From: Thioalkalivibrio sp. ALJ7 | Lineage (GTDB): Bacteria > Pseudomonadota > Gammaproteobacteria > Ectothiorhodospirales > Ectothiorhodospiraceae | Length of the DNA: 64,000 bases | Assembly (NCBI RefSeq): GCF_000376865.1 | Contig: NZ_AQXQ01000012.1 | Coordinates: forward strand, 186,001-250,000 | Direction of reading: 5' to 3' | The notes under the pieces: generated by a model | What the model saw: only the letters and a program-made list of their open reading frames with translations | The model's database searches: none | What the model was told of the DNA's origin: nothing | Translations under genes and position numbers: made by a program | Shown here: piece by piece, positions 7,815-15,735 of the stretch | How the letters are laid out: each line of letters opens with the position of its first letter | Position numbering within the stretch: the first letter of the stretch is position 1

Positions 7815-9170
7815 ATGACCACGACCGAGCTGGCCGAGATCTGCATCCGACACAGTCGGGACCCACACCTCATCAGCGACACCCAGGGCCGCGTCCTGTT
7901 TGCCAACCCGGCCTTACACCAAACCCTGCAGATCCCCCCGGAAACCCACCTCACCCTGGCGCGACTCGGGCCGCTGAACCTGGCGGAGCACCTGCGCGAG
8001 GCCGCGATCGCGGCCGGCGAAGACGACGCCGATGCCGGCAACACCCGACACGCCCTGCACTTTTCGCTGATGGCGGAGCTGGAGGACGAAACGCTGCCAC
8101 TGGAGGTCATCAGCCAACCGCTGCGTCTGAAAGACGACGACCGGGGCCTGCGCCTGATCACCCTGCAGCCACAGCGCCGTCGCATTGCCGCGGTGGAGAC
8201 CATCAGCGAAGATGGACGCGACGGCCTCGACGACAGCCACTTCCATTCCCACGATGCCCCCTGCAGGACCACGCTGCAGTTCGCCCGGCGCGTCGCCACC
8301 AGCGAAGTCCGCGTGATGCTTCTGGGCGAGTCCGGCACCGGCAAGACCCGCCTGGCACGGGCCATCCACCAGTCCAGCCGGCGGGCCAGTGCCCCGTTTG
8401 TCGAGATCAACTGCGCCGCAATCCCCGAAGAACTCCTCGAATCCGAACTCTTCGGCCACACGCGAGGAGCCTTCTCCGGCGCGGTTAGCGATCGCGTGGG
8501 GCGTTTCGAATCGGCCGACGGCGGCACGCTGTTTCTGGACGAGATTGGCGAGATGAGCCAGCGCCTGCAGGCCAAACTGCTGCGCGCGGTGCAGGATGGT
8601 GCCTTCGAGCGTGTCGGGGAGAACACCACCCGGCAGGTCGATGTCCGGGTGCTTGCGGCCTCCAACCAGGATCTGCGCAGCCGTGTGGAGGCCGGTGAAT
8701 TCCGGGCCGACCTGTTCTATCGGCTTGCGGTCGCGACGGTCGAGATCCCGCCACTGCGCGAGCGTCCTCGGGATCTCTCCGCCACGCTGCAAAGCTATGA
8801 GGTGCGCCATGGCATCCGCATTGCCCCGCACCTGAAACAACGCCTTCAGGACCATCCCTGGCCGGGTAACTTCCGTGAGCTGGAGAACGTCTTCGAATGC
8901 CTGACGCTTCATGCTCGCAATGGCCAGGTAGACGACTTCCCTCTGCCCCAGCCAATCCGGGTGGATACCGAGGCCGCTGACCATATCCAGTCGGGGGAGC
9001 CCAACGGGCATGACTCGGGTACTAATGGGTCGCCTGGCGAGCACCCCGAGGCCCGGCGTCTGCGGCAGGCACTGATCGAGAACGCCGGCAACCGCTCGCA
9101 AACCGCACGGGCTCTTGGAATGGACCGCACCACGCTGTGGCGCAAGCTGCATCGCTTCCAGCTGGTGTAG
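7815..9170 (+). CDS. Sigma-54-dependent transcriptional activator (PAS-AAA+-Fis HTH)
   Basis: 451 residues; ATG at 7815 with AGGAGG upstream. The N-terminal ~130 residues look like a PAS sensor ([16 protein letters not shown]). The AAA+ domain has Walker A GESGTGKT (~171), the sigma-54 contact loop as GAFSGA (~217; Ser replaces the Thr of GAFTGA) and Walker [10 protein letters not shown] (~239). The Fis-type HTH is at ~420-450 ([20 protein letters not shown]). There is no receiver domain, so the signal is probably sensed directly by the PAS domain. It is divergent from the MFP/RND unit, whose promoter is sigma-54 type, and is therefore its likely activator. Confidence 0.92.
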   Translation: MTTTELAEICIRHSRDPHLISDTQGRVLFANPALHQTLQIPPETHLTLARLGPLNLAEHLREAAIAAGEDDADAGNTRHALHFSLMAELEDETLPLEVISQPLRLKDDDRGLRLITLQPQRRRIAAVETISEDGRDGLDDSHFHSHDAPCRTTLQFARRVATSEVRVMLLGESGTGKTRLARAIHQSSRRASAPFVEINCAAIPEELLESELFGHTRGAFSGAVSDRVGRFESADGGTLFLDEIGEMSQRLQAKLLRAVQDGAFERVGENTTRQVDVRVLAASNQDLRSRVEAGEFRADLFYRLAVATVEIPPLRERPRDLSATLQSYEVRHGIRIAPHLKQRLQDHPWPGNFRELENVFECLTLHARNGQVDDFPLPQPIRVDTEAADHIQSGEPNGHDSGTNGSPGEHPEARRLRQALIENAGNRSQTARALGMDRTTLWRKLHRFQLV

Positions 9171-9191
9171 CGCAGCCTACGTCCCACCAAG

Positions 9192-9230
9192 ACAAAGGCC
9201 CCGGAGGTTACTCACCTCCGGGGCCTTTGT
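9192..9230. terminator. Rho-independent, probably bidirectional terminator
   Basis: A 17-bp perfect stem (ACAAAGGCCCCGGAGGT / ACCTCCGGGGCCTTTGT) encloses a 5-nt loop, with A- and T-rich flanks. It lies between the activator gene and the convergent gene ending at 9288. Confidence 0.85.
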
Positions 9231-9287
9231 TGTGCGGCTTCACACGACCCGCCTCATACCGCTCGACCGGACCGTAACCGTGGCGTC

Positions 9288-9929
9288 CTAGCGGTACTGC
9301 CGCAGATGCCCCGCGCCCTCGGCATGATGACGTTCATACAACGGCGTCAGGCGCTCGATCATCCTGCGCCGTTCACTCGACGGCAGCAGCCCCAGAGCGC
9401 TATCCCAGGCCTGCATCGCACCCTCGGCGTCACCCGTGGCGTACAGGGCATTCCCCAGTTCGCCGTAGAGATCCGCCTGTTGCGCCGAGGTCGCATCGAT
9501 CTCGTCCAGCGCCTTGCGCAGGACCTCCACGGCGGCCCCCGGCCCATCACGCCAGTACGTGGTCCGCCCGGCATCAAGCGCCTCCTGCACCTGCCCCGCG
9601 ACCTGTTCTTCGCTCGACCGTTCTTCGGGCGCACGAGCGTCGGCCGGCTCCTGCGAGTCTGGGGTCGCGCGGTGCATTCCAGTCTCGTCATCACGCTCGT
9701 AGGCCTCGCCGGTCATTGGGTCCATATCACCTTCCGACAAGCGACCCTCAGCCGTCTCCGGGGTCTCGTCCTTAACCGCCGCCGCATCGGCCTGCTCTTC
9801 CTGCGGCGCCTCATCGACACCGGGTTGCAGGAGATCGCGCGCGGACCACGCGACCAGCCAGAGCACGATGACGATCAAGATCCAGTAACGACTCACAAAG
9901 CTTCTCTGCCGGCTATCTGACTGTGCCAT
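9288..9929 (-). CDS. Single-pass membrane protein with C-terminal TPR-like repeats
   Basis: 213 residues; ATG at 9929 preceded by AAGGGGGAG. One transmembrane helix lies near the N-terminus (SRYWILIVIVLWLVAWSA, ~12-30). An acidic, low-complexity linker rich in Glu/Asp/Ala follows (to ~115), then helical TPR-like motifs: AAVEVLRKALDEIDATSAQQ, ADLYGELGNALYATGDAEGA, MQAWDSALGLLP. It is probably an envelope-anchored scaffold. The acidic linker is typical of halophilic or alkaliphilic lineages. It is monocistronic and convergent with the sigma-54 activator. No specific function can be assigned. Confidence 0.75.
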   Translation of the reverse strand: MAQSDSRQRSFVSRYWILIVIVLWLVAWSARDLLQPGVDEAPQEEQADAAAVKDETPETAEGRLSEGDMDPMTGEAYERDDETGMHRATPDSQEPADARAPEERSSEEQVAGQVQEALDAGRTTYWRDGPGAAVEVLRKALDEIDATSAQQADLYGELGNALYATGDAEGAMQAWDSALGLLPSSERRRMIERLTPLYERHHAEGAGHLRQYR

Positions 9930-10078
9930 GACTCCCCCTTTTTGTTGGTTCTGCGACCGGCCCCAGAGCTACCACCGGTACATCCCTTACCGTGGCCCGT
10001 CGCCTCCTTTGCCTTCATCCTCGAATGCTATCGTGCACCGATTCGTCGCTCTTGCGAAGCGCCAATGCAATTACAGCT

Positions 10079-10882
10079 TCACGGATACCCCAACACATCC
10101 TGGTGCCCGACGGTCAGCTCGACATCCCCGGCGGTCAGCGCGACCGTGCGCCTTGCGCCCCACTCGCGCAGGGCCTGCGCGCGTTTCGGGGCCATCTCCG
10201 TGGCGGCCACCACCCAGCCCTCAATCAAGGCACGACCGAGTGACGCCTGGGTCGAACCAACGTGCCAGTCACTCGCACACTGACGAACCCGGTACCCAAG
10301 GGCCTCGAGCCGTACCGCACAGCAGGTCGCCGCCGCAGGTCCCAGGGCACGGCCAAACCCCTTGTCGGATTGCTGATGCCGATTCACTAGCTGTTCGACT
10401 TCTTCATCCAGCGGGTCAGTTTTCGACCAGCGGATACGGCCGTCGTAGCTAAGGGCAAAAAGCACCGCGGCGCCCTGCTGGACACAGGACTCGAGTAATG
10501 GCCTGAGCCACGCCTCCGATACCAGGTCCAGCAGCGCCGAACCGGTTACCAACGCTTCGGTGCCATCCAGCATCCGCGCTGGCTTGTCCCCAAAATCGAC
10601 CGTGCAGGTTTCGACCACCACATCGGGGCGCGGCGCCTGTGCCCGTTCGAGCAATGCCGCATCATGATCCAGCAGGCGCCAGTGCTGGACATTTGCGAGC
10701 CTCAGGGCCAGATAGCGTAAGTTCGAGCCGGTGCCGCTGCCGAGGTCCGTGATCCTCAGTGGCGCGTCCAGACGCTGCCCGGCAAACACCTCACACAGGT
10801 CCGCCACCAAGGCCTGCGGACGGGCGGCGTGATCGGCCGGTTCGCGCAGATCCAGCCAGTCGCGATCGAAGGATTCCGTCAT
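10079..10882 (-). CDS. Class I SAM-dependent methyltransferase
   Basis: 267 residues from the ATG at 10882, which overlaps the stop of the upstream glycosyltransferase as ATGA (translational coupling). SAM-binding motif I is ITDLGSGTGSNLRYLALRL (~42-60), motif II LLDHDAALLERA, and a motif-IV-like VTGSALLDLVSEAWL. The C-terminus carries no recognisable accessory domain. It is last in the MDR / PTPS-like / GT4 / methyltransferase operon, which suggests methylation of a glycosylated small molecule. The substrate is unknown. Confidence 0.82.
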   Translation of the reverse strand: MTESFDRDWLDLREPADHAARPQALVADLCEVFAGQRLDAPLRITDLGSGTGSNLRYLALRLANVQHWRLLDHDAALLERAQAPRPDVVVETCTVDFGDKPARMLDGTEALVTGSALLDLVSEAWLRPLLESCVQQGAAVLFALSYDGRIRWSKTDPLDEEVEQLVNRHQQSDKGFGRALGPAAATCCAVRLEALGYRVRQCASDWHVGSTQASLGRALIEGWVVAATEMAPKRAQALREWGARRTVALTAGDVELTVGHQDVLGYP

Positions 10883-11931
10883 GGTCGCCAGCCGAGCAAT
10901 GCCTGCTCCAGACTCGCTACCGCCTGCTGCCAGTCCGGACAGGCGGCCATCGATGCGCGGCCGGCCTGGCCCATACGGCACCGGGCATCCGGGTCTGCCA
11001 GCAACTGCGAGATAGCCGCGGCCAGGGCCTGGACATCGCCCGGTGGCACCAGCACGCCGGCTTGCTCCGGCACGGTCGTCGGGATGGCTCCACCGTGGGT
11101 ACCGATCACCGGGAGACCACGCGCCATGGCCTCGGTATAGGCGATCCCAAAACCTTCGTAGGCGCTGGCCAGCACAAATAGCGAGGCCCGCTCATACCAT
11201 CCATCCAGCGTGGCATCGTCGCACTCGCCGCCCCACTCGATACGATCTCCCAACCCGGCCCCGAGGACCGCATCCTCCACGCGTTGTACATAACCCGGAT
11301 CGCGGCTGCGCGACCCCACCAGGACCGCGCGCCAGTCGTCCGCCTGTAGCTGGGCGAGTGCCTGCACCAGTTCCAGCTGACCCTTGCGGGGCACGACGGA
11401 GCCGACGCAAAGGATCCGCGGGGGTTCGTCCGGGTCGGGGCCCTTGGCCGGCGGCCGTGACTCCACCCCGGGCGGCACCGCTCGCCGCCGCTCAGCTGAA
11501 ACACCCCAGTCCACCAACTGTCCGGCGGTAAAGGTGCTGGTGGCCACAACCCCGAGGACCTCCTGCACCGCCCGGCGCTCGCTCTCGATCAGCTCCGCCG
11601 CCCGCGCAGGTTCCAGCCCGGTCTCCAACCCTAAAGGGTGATGCAACAGATAGATCAGGCGCAGGCGCGATGCATGACGGGCCAGAACGTCCGGGAAGCC
11701 CCCTGCAGCCAGGCCATCCAACAGGACTGTACGACCGTCGAGAATTCCCGCCAGCGCGGCCTCCAGCACCCGTTCGGCGGCGGCGTTGGGGCCCGGAAAA
11801 TCGCCATCGAGCTCGCAAACCTGCACCACCCAGCCGCGGTTCCGCAGGCCCGCGACCATACGCGCATCGTAGCGATACCCGCCGGTGCGTTGCTCCAGCG
11901 AACCCGGCACTACCAGGAACAGTTCGCGCAT
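10879..11931 (-). CDS. Glycosyltransferase family 4 (GT-B)
   Basis: 350 residues; ATG at 11931, only 5 nt after the PTPS-like stop, without a clear SD, so coupled translation is likely. The N-terminal acceptor domain has GGYRYDARMVAGLRNRGW. The C-terminal nucleotide-sugar domain has LCVGSVVPRKGQLELVQALA and the GT4 E-x7-E motif in EGFGIAYTEAMARGLPVIGT (~270). The ATGA overlap with the methyltransferase gene and the tight spacing make it part of one pathway with its neighbours. It could glycosylate the product of the PTPS-like/MDR pair. Neither donor nor acceptor is known. Confidence 0.88.
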   Translation of the reverse strand: MRELFLVVPGSLEQRTGGYRYDARMVAGLRNRGWVVQVCELDGDFPGPNAAAERVLEAALAGILDGRTVLLDGLAAGGFPDVLARHASRLRLIYLLHHPLGLETGLEPARAAELIESERRAVQEVLGVVATSTFTAGQLVDWGVSAERRRAVPPGVESRPPAKGPDPDEPPRILCVGSVVPRKGQLELVQALAQLQADDWRAVLVGSRSRDPGYVQRVEDAVLGAGLGDRIEWGGECDDATLDGWYERASLFVLASAYEGFGIAYTEAMARGLPVIGTHGGAIPTTVPEQAGVLVPPGDVQALAAAISQLLADPDARCRMGQAGRASMAACPDWQQAVASLEQALLGWRP

Positions 11932-11936
11932 CGCGA

Positions 11937-12335
11937 CTACGGGGCCGCATCGTAGCTGGCCCAGGCGACATGCGACTCATTGAGGGTCACGCACACGGCG
12001 TCCAGATCACGGGCCGAATCGCCCAGCTCACCGGCATGAATAGACCGCGACACCCGCTGGTGCAGTTCGTGGGCCAAGAACTCGGTGGTCGTGTTCTGGC
12101 CGCGGAATTCATCGCGCTCGTCCAGGTTCTGGTAGTTCAGGTCGGCCAGGATCGCCTTGACCACCTCGCTGGCGCGGCCGATATCCACCACCAGCCCGTC
12201 GGCGTCCAGGGCCTGGCGGCGGAAGGTCACATCGACGACATAGGTCGCGCCGTGCAGCTTCTGCGCCGGGCCGAAGGTCTCGCCCTGAAAGCTGTGGGCA
12301 ATCATGAAGTGGTCGCGAACATTCAGGCTGTACAT
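11937..12335 (-). CDS. 6-pyruvoyl/6-carboxy-tetrahydropterin synthase-like protein with altered active site
   Basis: 132 residues; ATG at 12335 with AAGGA 6-7 nt upstream. The fold signature of COG0720 (PTPS/QueD) runs throughout: FMIAHSF, KLHGATYVVDVTF, GLVVDI, LADLNYQNLDE, QNTTTEFLAHEL, and a C-terminal V-E-x-x-x-x-A-x-Y. Key catalytic positions are changed against E. coli QueD: the Cys of CxxxHGH is Ala24, the second zinc His of HGH is Ala30, and the His of the LDH motif is Leu. One zinc His (14) and His28 remain. Canonical PTPS or QueD chemistry is therefore unlikely; a related but different pterin or sugar-like substrate reaction is inferred. It is in an operon with MDR, GT4 and methyltransferase genes. 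Confidence 0.82.
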   Translation of the reverse strand: MYSLNVRDHFMIAHSFQGETFGPAQKLHGATYVVDVTFRRQALDADGLVVDIGRASEVVKAILADLNYQNLDERDEFRGQNTTTEFLAHELHQRVSRSIHAGELGDSARDLDAVCVTLNESHVAWASYDAAP

Positions 12336-12380
12336 CGGGTGTCCTTGAGGGTTGCTGTGGAAGGGGTGGAGCGACGGACG

Positions 12381-13382
12381 TCAGTAACGGATGCGATGGC
12401 ACAGTGTACGCGCGGCCTCAGGACCAGAGACGCGGGCCATCACCTCGGGCAGATCGGTAAACGCATCGTCCCCGGTGATCAGGGCATCCAGGGCCGGGTC
12501 CGATAACAGCGAGAGGGCCAGCGTCAGGCGGCGGCGATAGTCCCAACGCGGGGCGCGTTCCGGCGGGATGCGACCCACCTGCGCACTGCGCAGGGTGAGG
12601 CGGCGCGAGTGGAAGGCTTCCCCCAGTGGCGCGGGTACCTGCTGATCGCCATACCAGCTCATCTCCACCACGCGTGCCTCGACCCCGGCCAGGGCCAGGG
12701 CCTGGACGAGCCCGTCCGGATGGCCGCTGGCATGCAGCACGATATCCAGGTCTTGCCGGGCCGGCTCGACAGCGGCCGCTTCGGGCGTGACCCATGCGAG
12801 CCCAAGCGCACCCGCCACGGCCTCACGCTCGGGATTCGGGTCGATGACCACCACTTCGGTTCCGGGAATCGAACGGAGAAGCCACGCGGCCAAGAGACCC
12901 ACCACCCCGGCTCCGACCACCGCGATCCGGTCCCCGGGGCCCGGCTGGGCATCCCAGACCGCATTGATCGCGGTCTCCATGTTCGCCGCGAGCACCGCGC
13001 GTTCCGAGGGGACCGACTCCGGGATCGGAACGGCCGCCGTGACCGGAACGACATAGGTACTTTGATGCGGATGCAGGCAGAAGACCCGCTGCCCAGGTAC
13101 CCGATCCGGCGCGCCCCCCGCCTCGACCTCGCCTACGCTGATATAGCCGTACTTCACCGGCCAGGGGAAATCACCCGCCTGGAAGGGTGCCCGCATCGCC
13201 TGATACTGGCTCTCGGGCACGCGACCGCGGAACACCAAAGACTCAGTCCCGCGGCTAATCGCCGAGAAGTGGGTGCGCACCCGCAACTCGCCATCCCTCG
13301 GTTCCGCGAGCGGCTCCGAACGCAGTTCGCCACGACCTGGACCCGTGACCCAGAAGGCCTGTTCGGCATCGGGCCGGCTCAC
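12381..13382 (-). CDS. Medium-chain (MDR) oxidoreductase without the catalytic-zinc Cys
   Basis: 333 residues from a GTG at 13382 with GGAG 9 nt upstream; the longer frame lacks another plausible start. The N-terminal GroES-like half contains SAISRGTESLVFRGRVP, where alcohol dehydrogenases have a Cys before GT(D/E); here it is Arg, so the catalytic zinc site is absent. The Rossmann half has RIAVVGAGVVGLLAAWLL and the acidic VVVIDPNPER, suggesting NAD preference. The style resembles BchC-like dehydrogenases. It is first in the operon with the PTPS-like, GT4 and MT genes, 45 nt upstream of the PTPS-like start. It probably reduces or oxidises a hydroxylated side chain of the shared metabolite. 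Confidence 0.82.
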   Translation of the reverse strand: MSRPDAEQAFWVTGPGRGELRSEPLAEPRDGELRVRTHFSAISRGTESLVFRGRVPESQYQAMRAPFQAGDFPWPVKYGYISVGEVEAGGAPDRVPGQRVFCLHPHQSTYVVPVTAAVPIPESVPSERAVLAANMETAINAVWDAQPGPGDRIAVVGAGVVGLLAAWLLRSIPGTEVVVIDPNPEREAVAGALGLAWVTPEAAAVEPARQDLDIVLHASGHPDGLVQALALAGVEARVVEMSWYGDQQVPAPLGEAFHSRRLTLRSAQVGRIPPERAPRWDYRRRLTLALSLLSDPALDALITGDDAFTDLPEVMARVSGPEAARTLCHRIRY

Positions 13383-13521
13383 CGGAAACGCTCCAGCGTG
13401 GCGGGACAGAGCGAGATCATCATCCGCGCAGTGTGGGCGAAGCGCACAATCGGCGGCAACTCTAGCCGGGCGGCGCGGTCGCAAACCCGAGATGCCAACA
13501 CCAGAAGGCTACAATCGCAAC

Positions 13522-14301
13522 ATGGAGTCCTCCTCCGCCAAATCGTGCCAACCTCCAGAGGTCCTGCGGGCAACCCGTGTCTGGGGCGGCGACTGGCTGC
13601 TGTCGGGCCTGATCGGCATCGGCGTCACGGTGGCGCTGATGCTGCACGCCGGGCTGGGAGCCTTGCTACTCATCGGCTATGCCGCGATCTGGGCCGCATT
13701 GGGCGCAGCACTTGTTATCACGACGCGCCCCGAGGCCCTCGCCCCCGGACACCGCGGTCCCGGTCCGGCCAACCGAGTCACCCTGTTGCGCGCTGCGTTC
13801 ACTGCCCCGCTGGGCTCACTGGCATTCGTAGCCCCCGGCACCGGCGAGCCGCTGCTGGCGTTCTGGGTGATCGGCCTTGCGGGCCTGGCGCTGTTGCTGG
13901 ACGGTGTCGACGGTGCCATCGCTCGAAGCACCGGCAACACGACCGCCTTTGGTGCCCGGTTCGACATGGAGCTGGACGCGGCCATGATCCTCGCCCTGTC
14001 GGTGCTGACCTGGCAGATGACCGTAGTCGGCCCCTGGGTGATCCTGATCGGGCTGATGCGCTATGCCTTCATGCTCGCCGCGTGCCCCTGGGCCTGGCTG
14101 GCCGGCGACCTGCCGCCCAGCCGGCGGCGCCAGACCGTCTGCGTAGTACAGACCGTCGTCCTGCTGCTGGTGCTGATACCCGGCCTGCCCGCGTTCGCCG
14201 CAATCACCATCGCCCTGGCCGGACTGCTGGCCCTGAGTCTTTCCTTTGCCGTGGATATCCACTGGCTTTATCGCCACCGACCGGAGGTGTGTCATGACTG
14301 A
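13522..14301 (+). CDS. CDP-alcohol phosphatidyltransferase family membrane protein
   Basis: 259 residues from the ATG at 13522. About six to seven TM helices. The CDP-alcohol phosphotransferase signature is complete: DGVDGAIARSTGNTTAFGAR followed by FDMELDA (D-x2-DG-x2-AR-x8-G-x3-D-x3-D, ~residues 129-155). The enzyme transfers a phospho-alcohol from a CDP-alcohol at the membrane. It is divergent from the MDR/PTPS-like operon and overlaps the start of the YceI gene by 8 nt. The alcohol acceptor is unknown, and phosphatidylglycerol or inositol-type products are both possible. Confidence 0.85.
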   Translation: MESSSAKSCQPPEVLRATRVWGGDWLLSGLIGIGVTVALMLHAGLGALLLIGYAAIWAALGAALVITTRPEALAPGHRGPGPANRVTLLRAAFTAPLGSLAFVAPGTGEPLLAFWVIGLAGLALLLDGVDGAIARSTGNTTAFGARFDMELDAAMILALSVLTWQMTVVGPWVILIGLMRYAFMLAACPWAWLAGDLPPSRRRQTVCVVQTVVLLLVLIPGLPAFAAITIALAGLLALSLSFAVDIHWLYRHRPEVCHD

Positions 14302-14935
14302 CGCCCGCTACACCCGCCCCACCATTTACCTGCACCAGGCGTTTCTGGCCTTTCTGCTCGCAGGCGCCCTCGCCTTGTCGGGCACCGCCGCCCAAGCCAA
14401 CGCCGATCGCTGGGTGATCGACCCCGACCATTTCGCGGTCGGCTTCCTGGTCGATCACGCCGGCTACGCCAAGGTCATGGGGATGTTCCTGGAGGCCGAG
14501 GGCGAGTTCCAGTTCGACCCGGAATCCGGCGAGTTGGGCGACGGCTATTTCGTCATCCAGACCGACAGTGTGTTCACCAACCACGAGGAACGCGACGATC
14601 ACCTGCGTAACGAGGACTTCCTGAACGTGGAGGAGTACCCGGAGATGCGCTTTACCGCCACCCGCTACGAGCCCACCGGGGAAAACACCGGGCGCCTGAG
14701 TGGTGGCCTGGAGCTGCTGGGCGAGACCCGCACCATCCATCTCGACGTGACCATCAACAAGGTCGGGCGCTACCCGTTCCCGCTCGGCGGGCTGTTTGGA
14801 CGTCCCTACGTGCTGGGCGCCTCCATGCGCGGCAGCTTCAATCGCTCGGACTTCGGCATGACCTACGGGCTGACCCGCGACATCGTGGGGGACGAGGTTG
14901 AACTGATCATCGAGTTCGAGGCCCAGCGGCAATAG
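14294..14935 (+). CDS. YceI family periplasmic lipid-binding-like protein
   Basis: 213 residues; ATG at 14294 with GGAGG upstream, overlapping the preceding gene. The signal peptide ends near TAAQANA (~37). The mature domain is the YceI lipocalin-like barrel (WVIDPDHFAVGFLVDHAGYA, FLNVEEYPEMRFTATRYE, GGLELLGETRTIHLDVTI, GSFNRSDFGMTYGL). Family members bind polyisoprenoids or amphiphiles in the periplasm. Coupling to the phosphatidyltransferase suggests carriage of an isoprenoid or lipid product. Confidence 0.9.
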   Translation: MTDARYTRPTIYLHQAFLAFLLAGALALSGTAAQANADRWVIDPDHFAVGFLVDHAGYAKVMGMFLEAEGEFQFDPESGELGDGYFVIQTDSVFTNHEERDDHLRNEDFLNVEEYPEMRFTATRYEPTGENTGRLSGGLELLGETRTIHLDVTINKVGRYPFPLGGLFGRPYVLGASMRGSFNRSDFGMTYGLTRDIVGDEVELIIEFEAQRQ

Positions 14936-14940
14936 CAGGA

Positions 14941-15018
14941 TTCACCACGAAGCGCACGAAGGCACGAAGAAGGTCAAAGGGCTTGTTACCACAGAGAGCA
15001 CGGAGGACACAGAGGAAG
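14941..15018. repeat. CACGAAG-type dispersed repeat, left arm
   Basis: TTCACCACGAAGCGCACGAA...GAAGAAG is followed by ACCACAGAGAGCACGGAGGA. A partially complementary copy lies at 15661-15735 and a second pair at 38357-38640. Apart from this repeat I see no gene or site in 14936-15204. Confidence 0.7.
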
Positions 15019-15204
15019 GAAGGGGCGGGTCACCGGAAGATGGAAGGGCGTGAAGGCTCTTGATGGAATGGCCTGGGACAGGGCCCGGTACGTGCCATCC
15101 TGAGCGCATCGCGACTCCGTCGTCATCCGGGCCATAGCGGCGCGGAGAGCTGGGGTGACATGGGTAGGGGTTTTCCACGGCCGCTGTGGGCGGCGGGAAA
15201 CGAA

Positions 15205-15236
15205 AAGGCCCCGGTGCGTTCGCGCGCCGGGGCCTT
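15205..15236 (-). terminator. Rho-independent terminator of the yjfB-like gene
   Basis: The minus strand reads AAGGCCCCGG, a 12-nt GC-rich loop, then CCGGGGCCTT followed by TTCGTTT. It is placed just downstream of the small gene ending at 15259. Confidence 0.75.
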
Positions 15237-15258
15237 GTGGGGCTAAAGGCTGTGGACA

Positions 15259-15471
15259 TCAGGCCGTGGTGTTGATGTTGGTACCCACGTTTTCCGGCAG
15301 ACCCTGTGTGGCGGCCTGCATCTCGCCGATGTCGGGCATCGCCTGCAGCAGGGACTGGGCGGCCATTTCCTGCGATTCCATCGCCTTCTTCTGAACGGCC
15401 ACATCCTTTTGCATCGCCAGCTGCTGCTGGCTGTTCTGCGTGGCCATTGCGGCAATCGCGCTTGCATCCAT
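15259..15471 (-). CDS. YjfB family putative motility protein
   Basis: 70 residues; ATG at 15471 with AGGAG 7-8 nt upstream (a GTG one codon earlier is possible). MDASAIAAMATQNSQQQLAM, KKAMESQEMAAQSLLQAMP and the C-terminal NVGTNINTTA match the small YjfB family, as I recall it. The protein is all-helical and cytoplasmic, with no signal peptide. It stands alone between two CACGAAG repeat arms with its own terminator. Its role is unproven; the family is annotated as a putative motility protein. Confidence 0.8.
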   Translation of the reverse strand: MDASAIAAMATQNSQQQLAMQKDVAVQKKAMESQEMAAQSLLQAMPDIGEMQAATQGLPENVGTNINTTA

Positions 15472-15660
15472 CACGGTACTCCTCGAACGCTGAATGTTCA
15501 GGCCCGTGGACGTTCAACGCGCAAACGGGCCTGTCCCCGCTGACGGCTTCTACCGACAAGACTTGAGCCCTCGAACAAAACTTTTTTCACTTTGCCCGGA
15601 TTGCCTTCACAAAACGCTGCACACGCCGATCAAAACTCCCACGACCCCTCCAAATCCACA

Positions 15661-15735
15661 TTTCCTGCTCTGTGTCCTCCTTAGTGCAATCCGCCCTGGC
15701 CCTTCTTCGTGCCCTTCGTGCGCATCGTGGTCAAT
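15661..15735. repeat. CACGAAG-type dispersed repeat, right arm
   Basis: CTCTGTGTCCTCC ... CTTCTTCGTGCCCTTCGTGC is the reverse complement, with mismatches, of 14941-15018. The two arms bracket the yjfB-like gene. Confidence 0.65.

Noticed and set aside
14941-15735. CRISPR-like appearance of repeated CACGAAG units
   Set aside because: Units are irregular, adjacent and without uniform spacers; no cas genes in the window.
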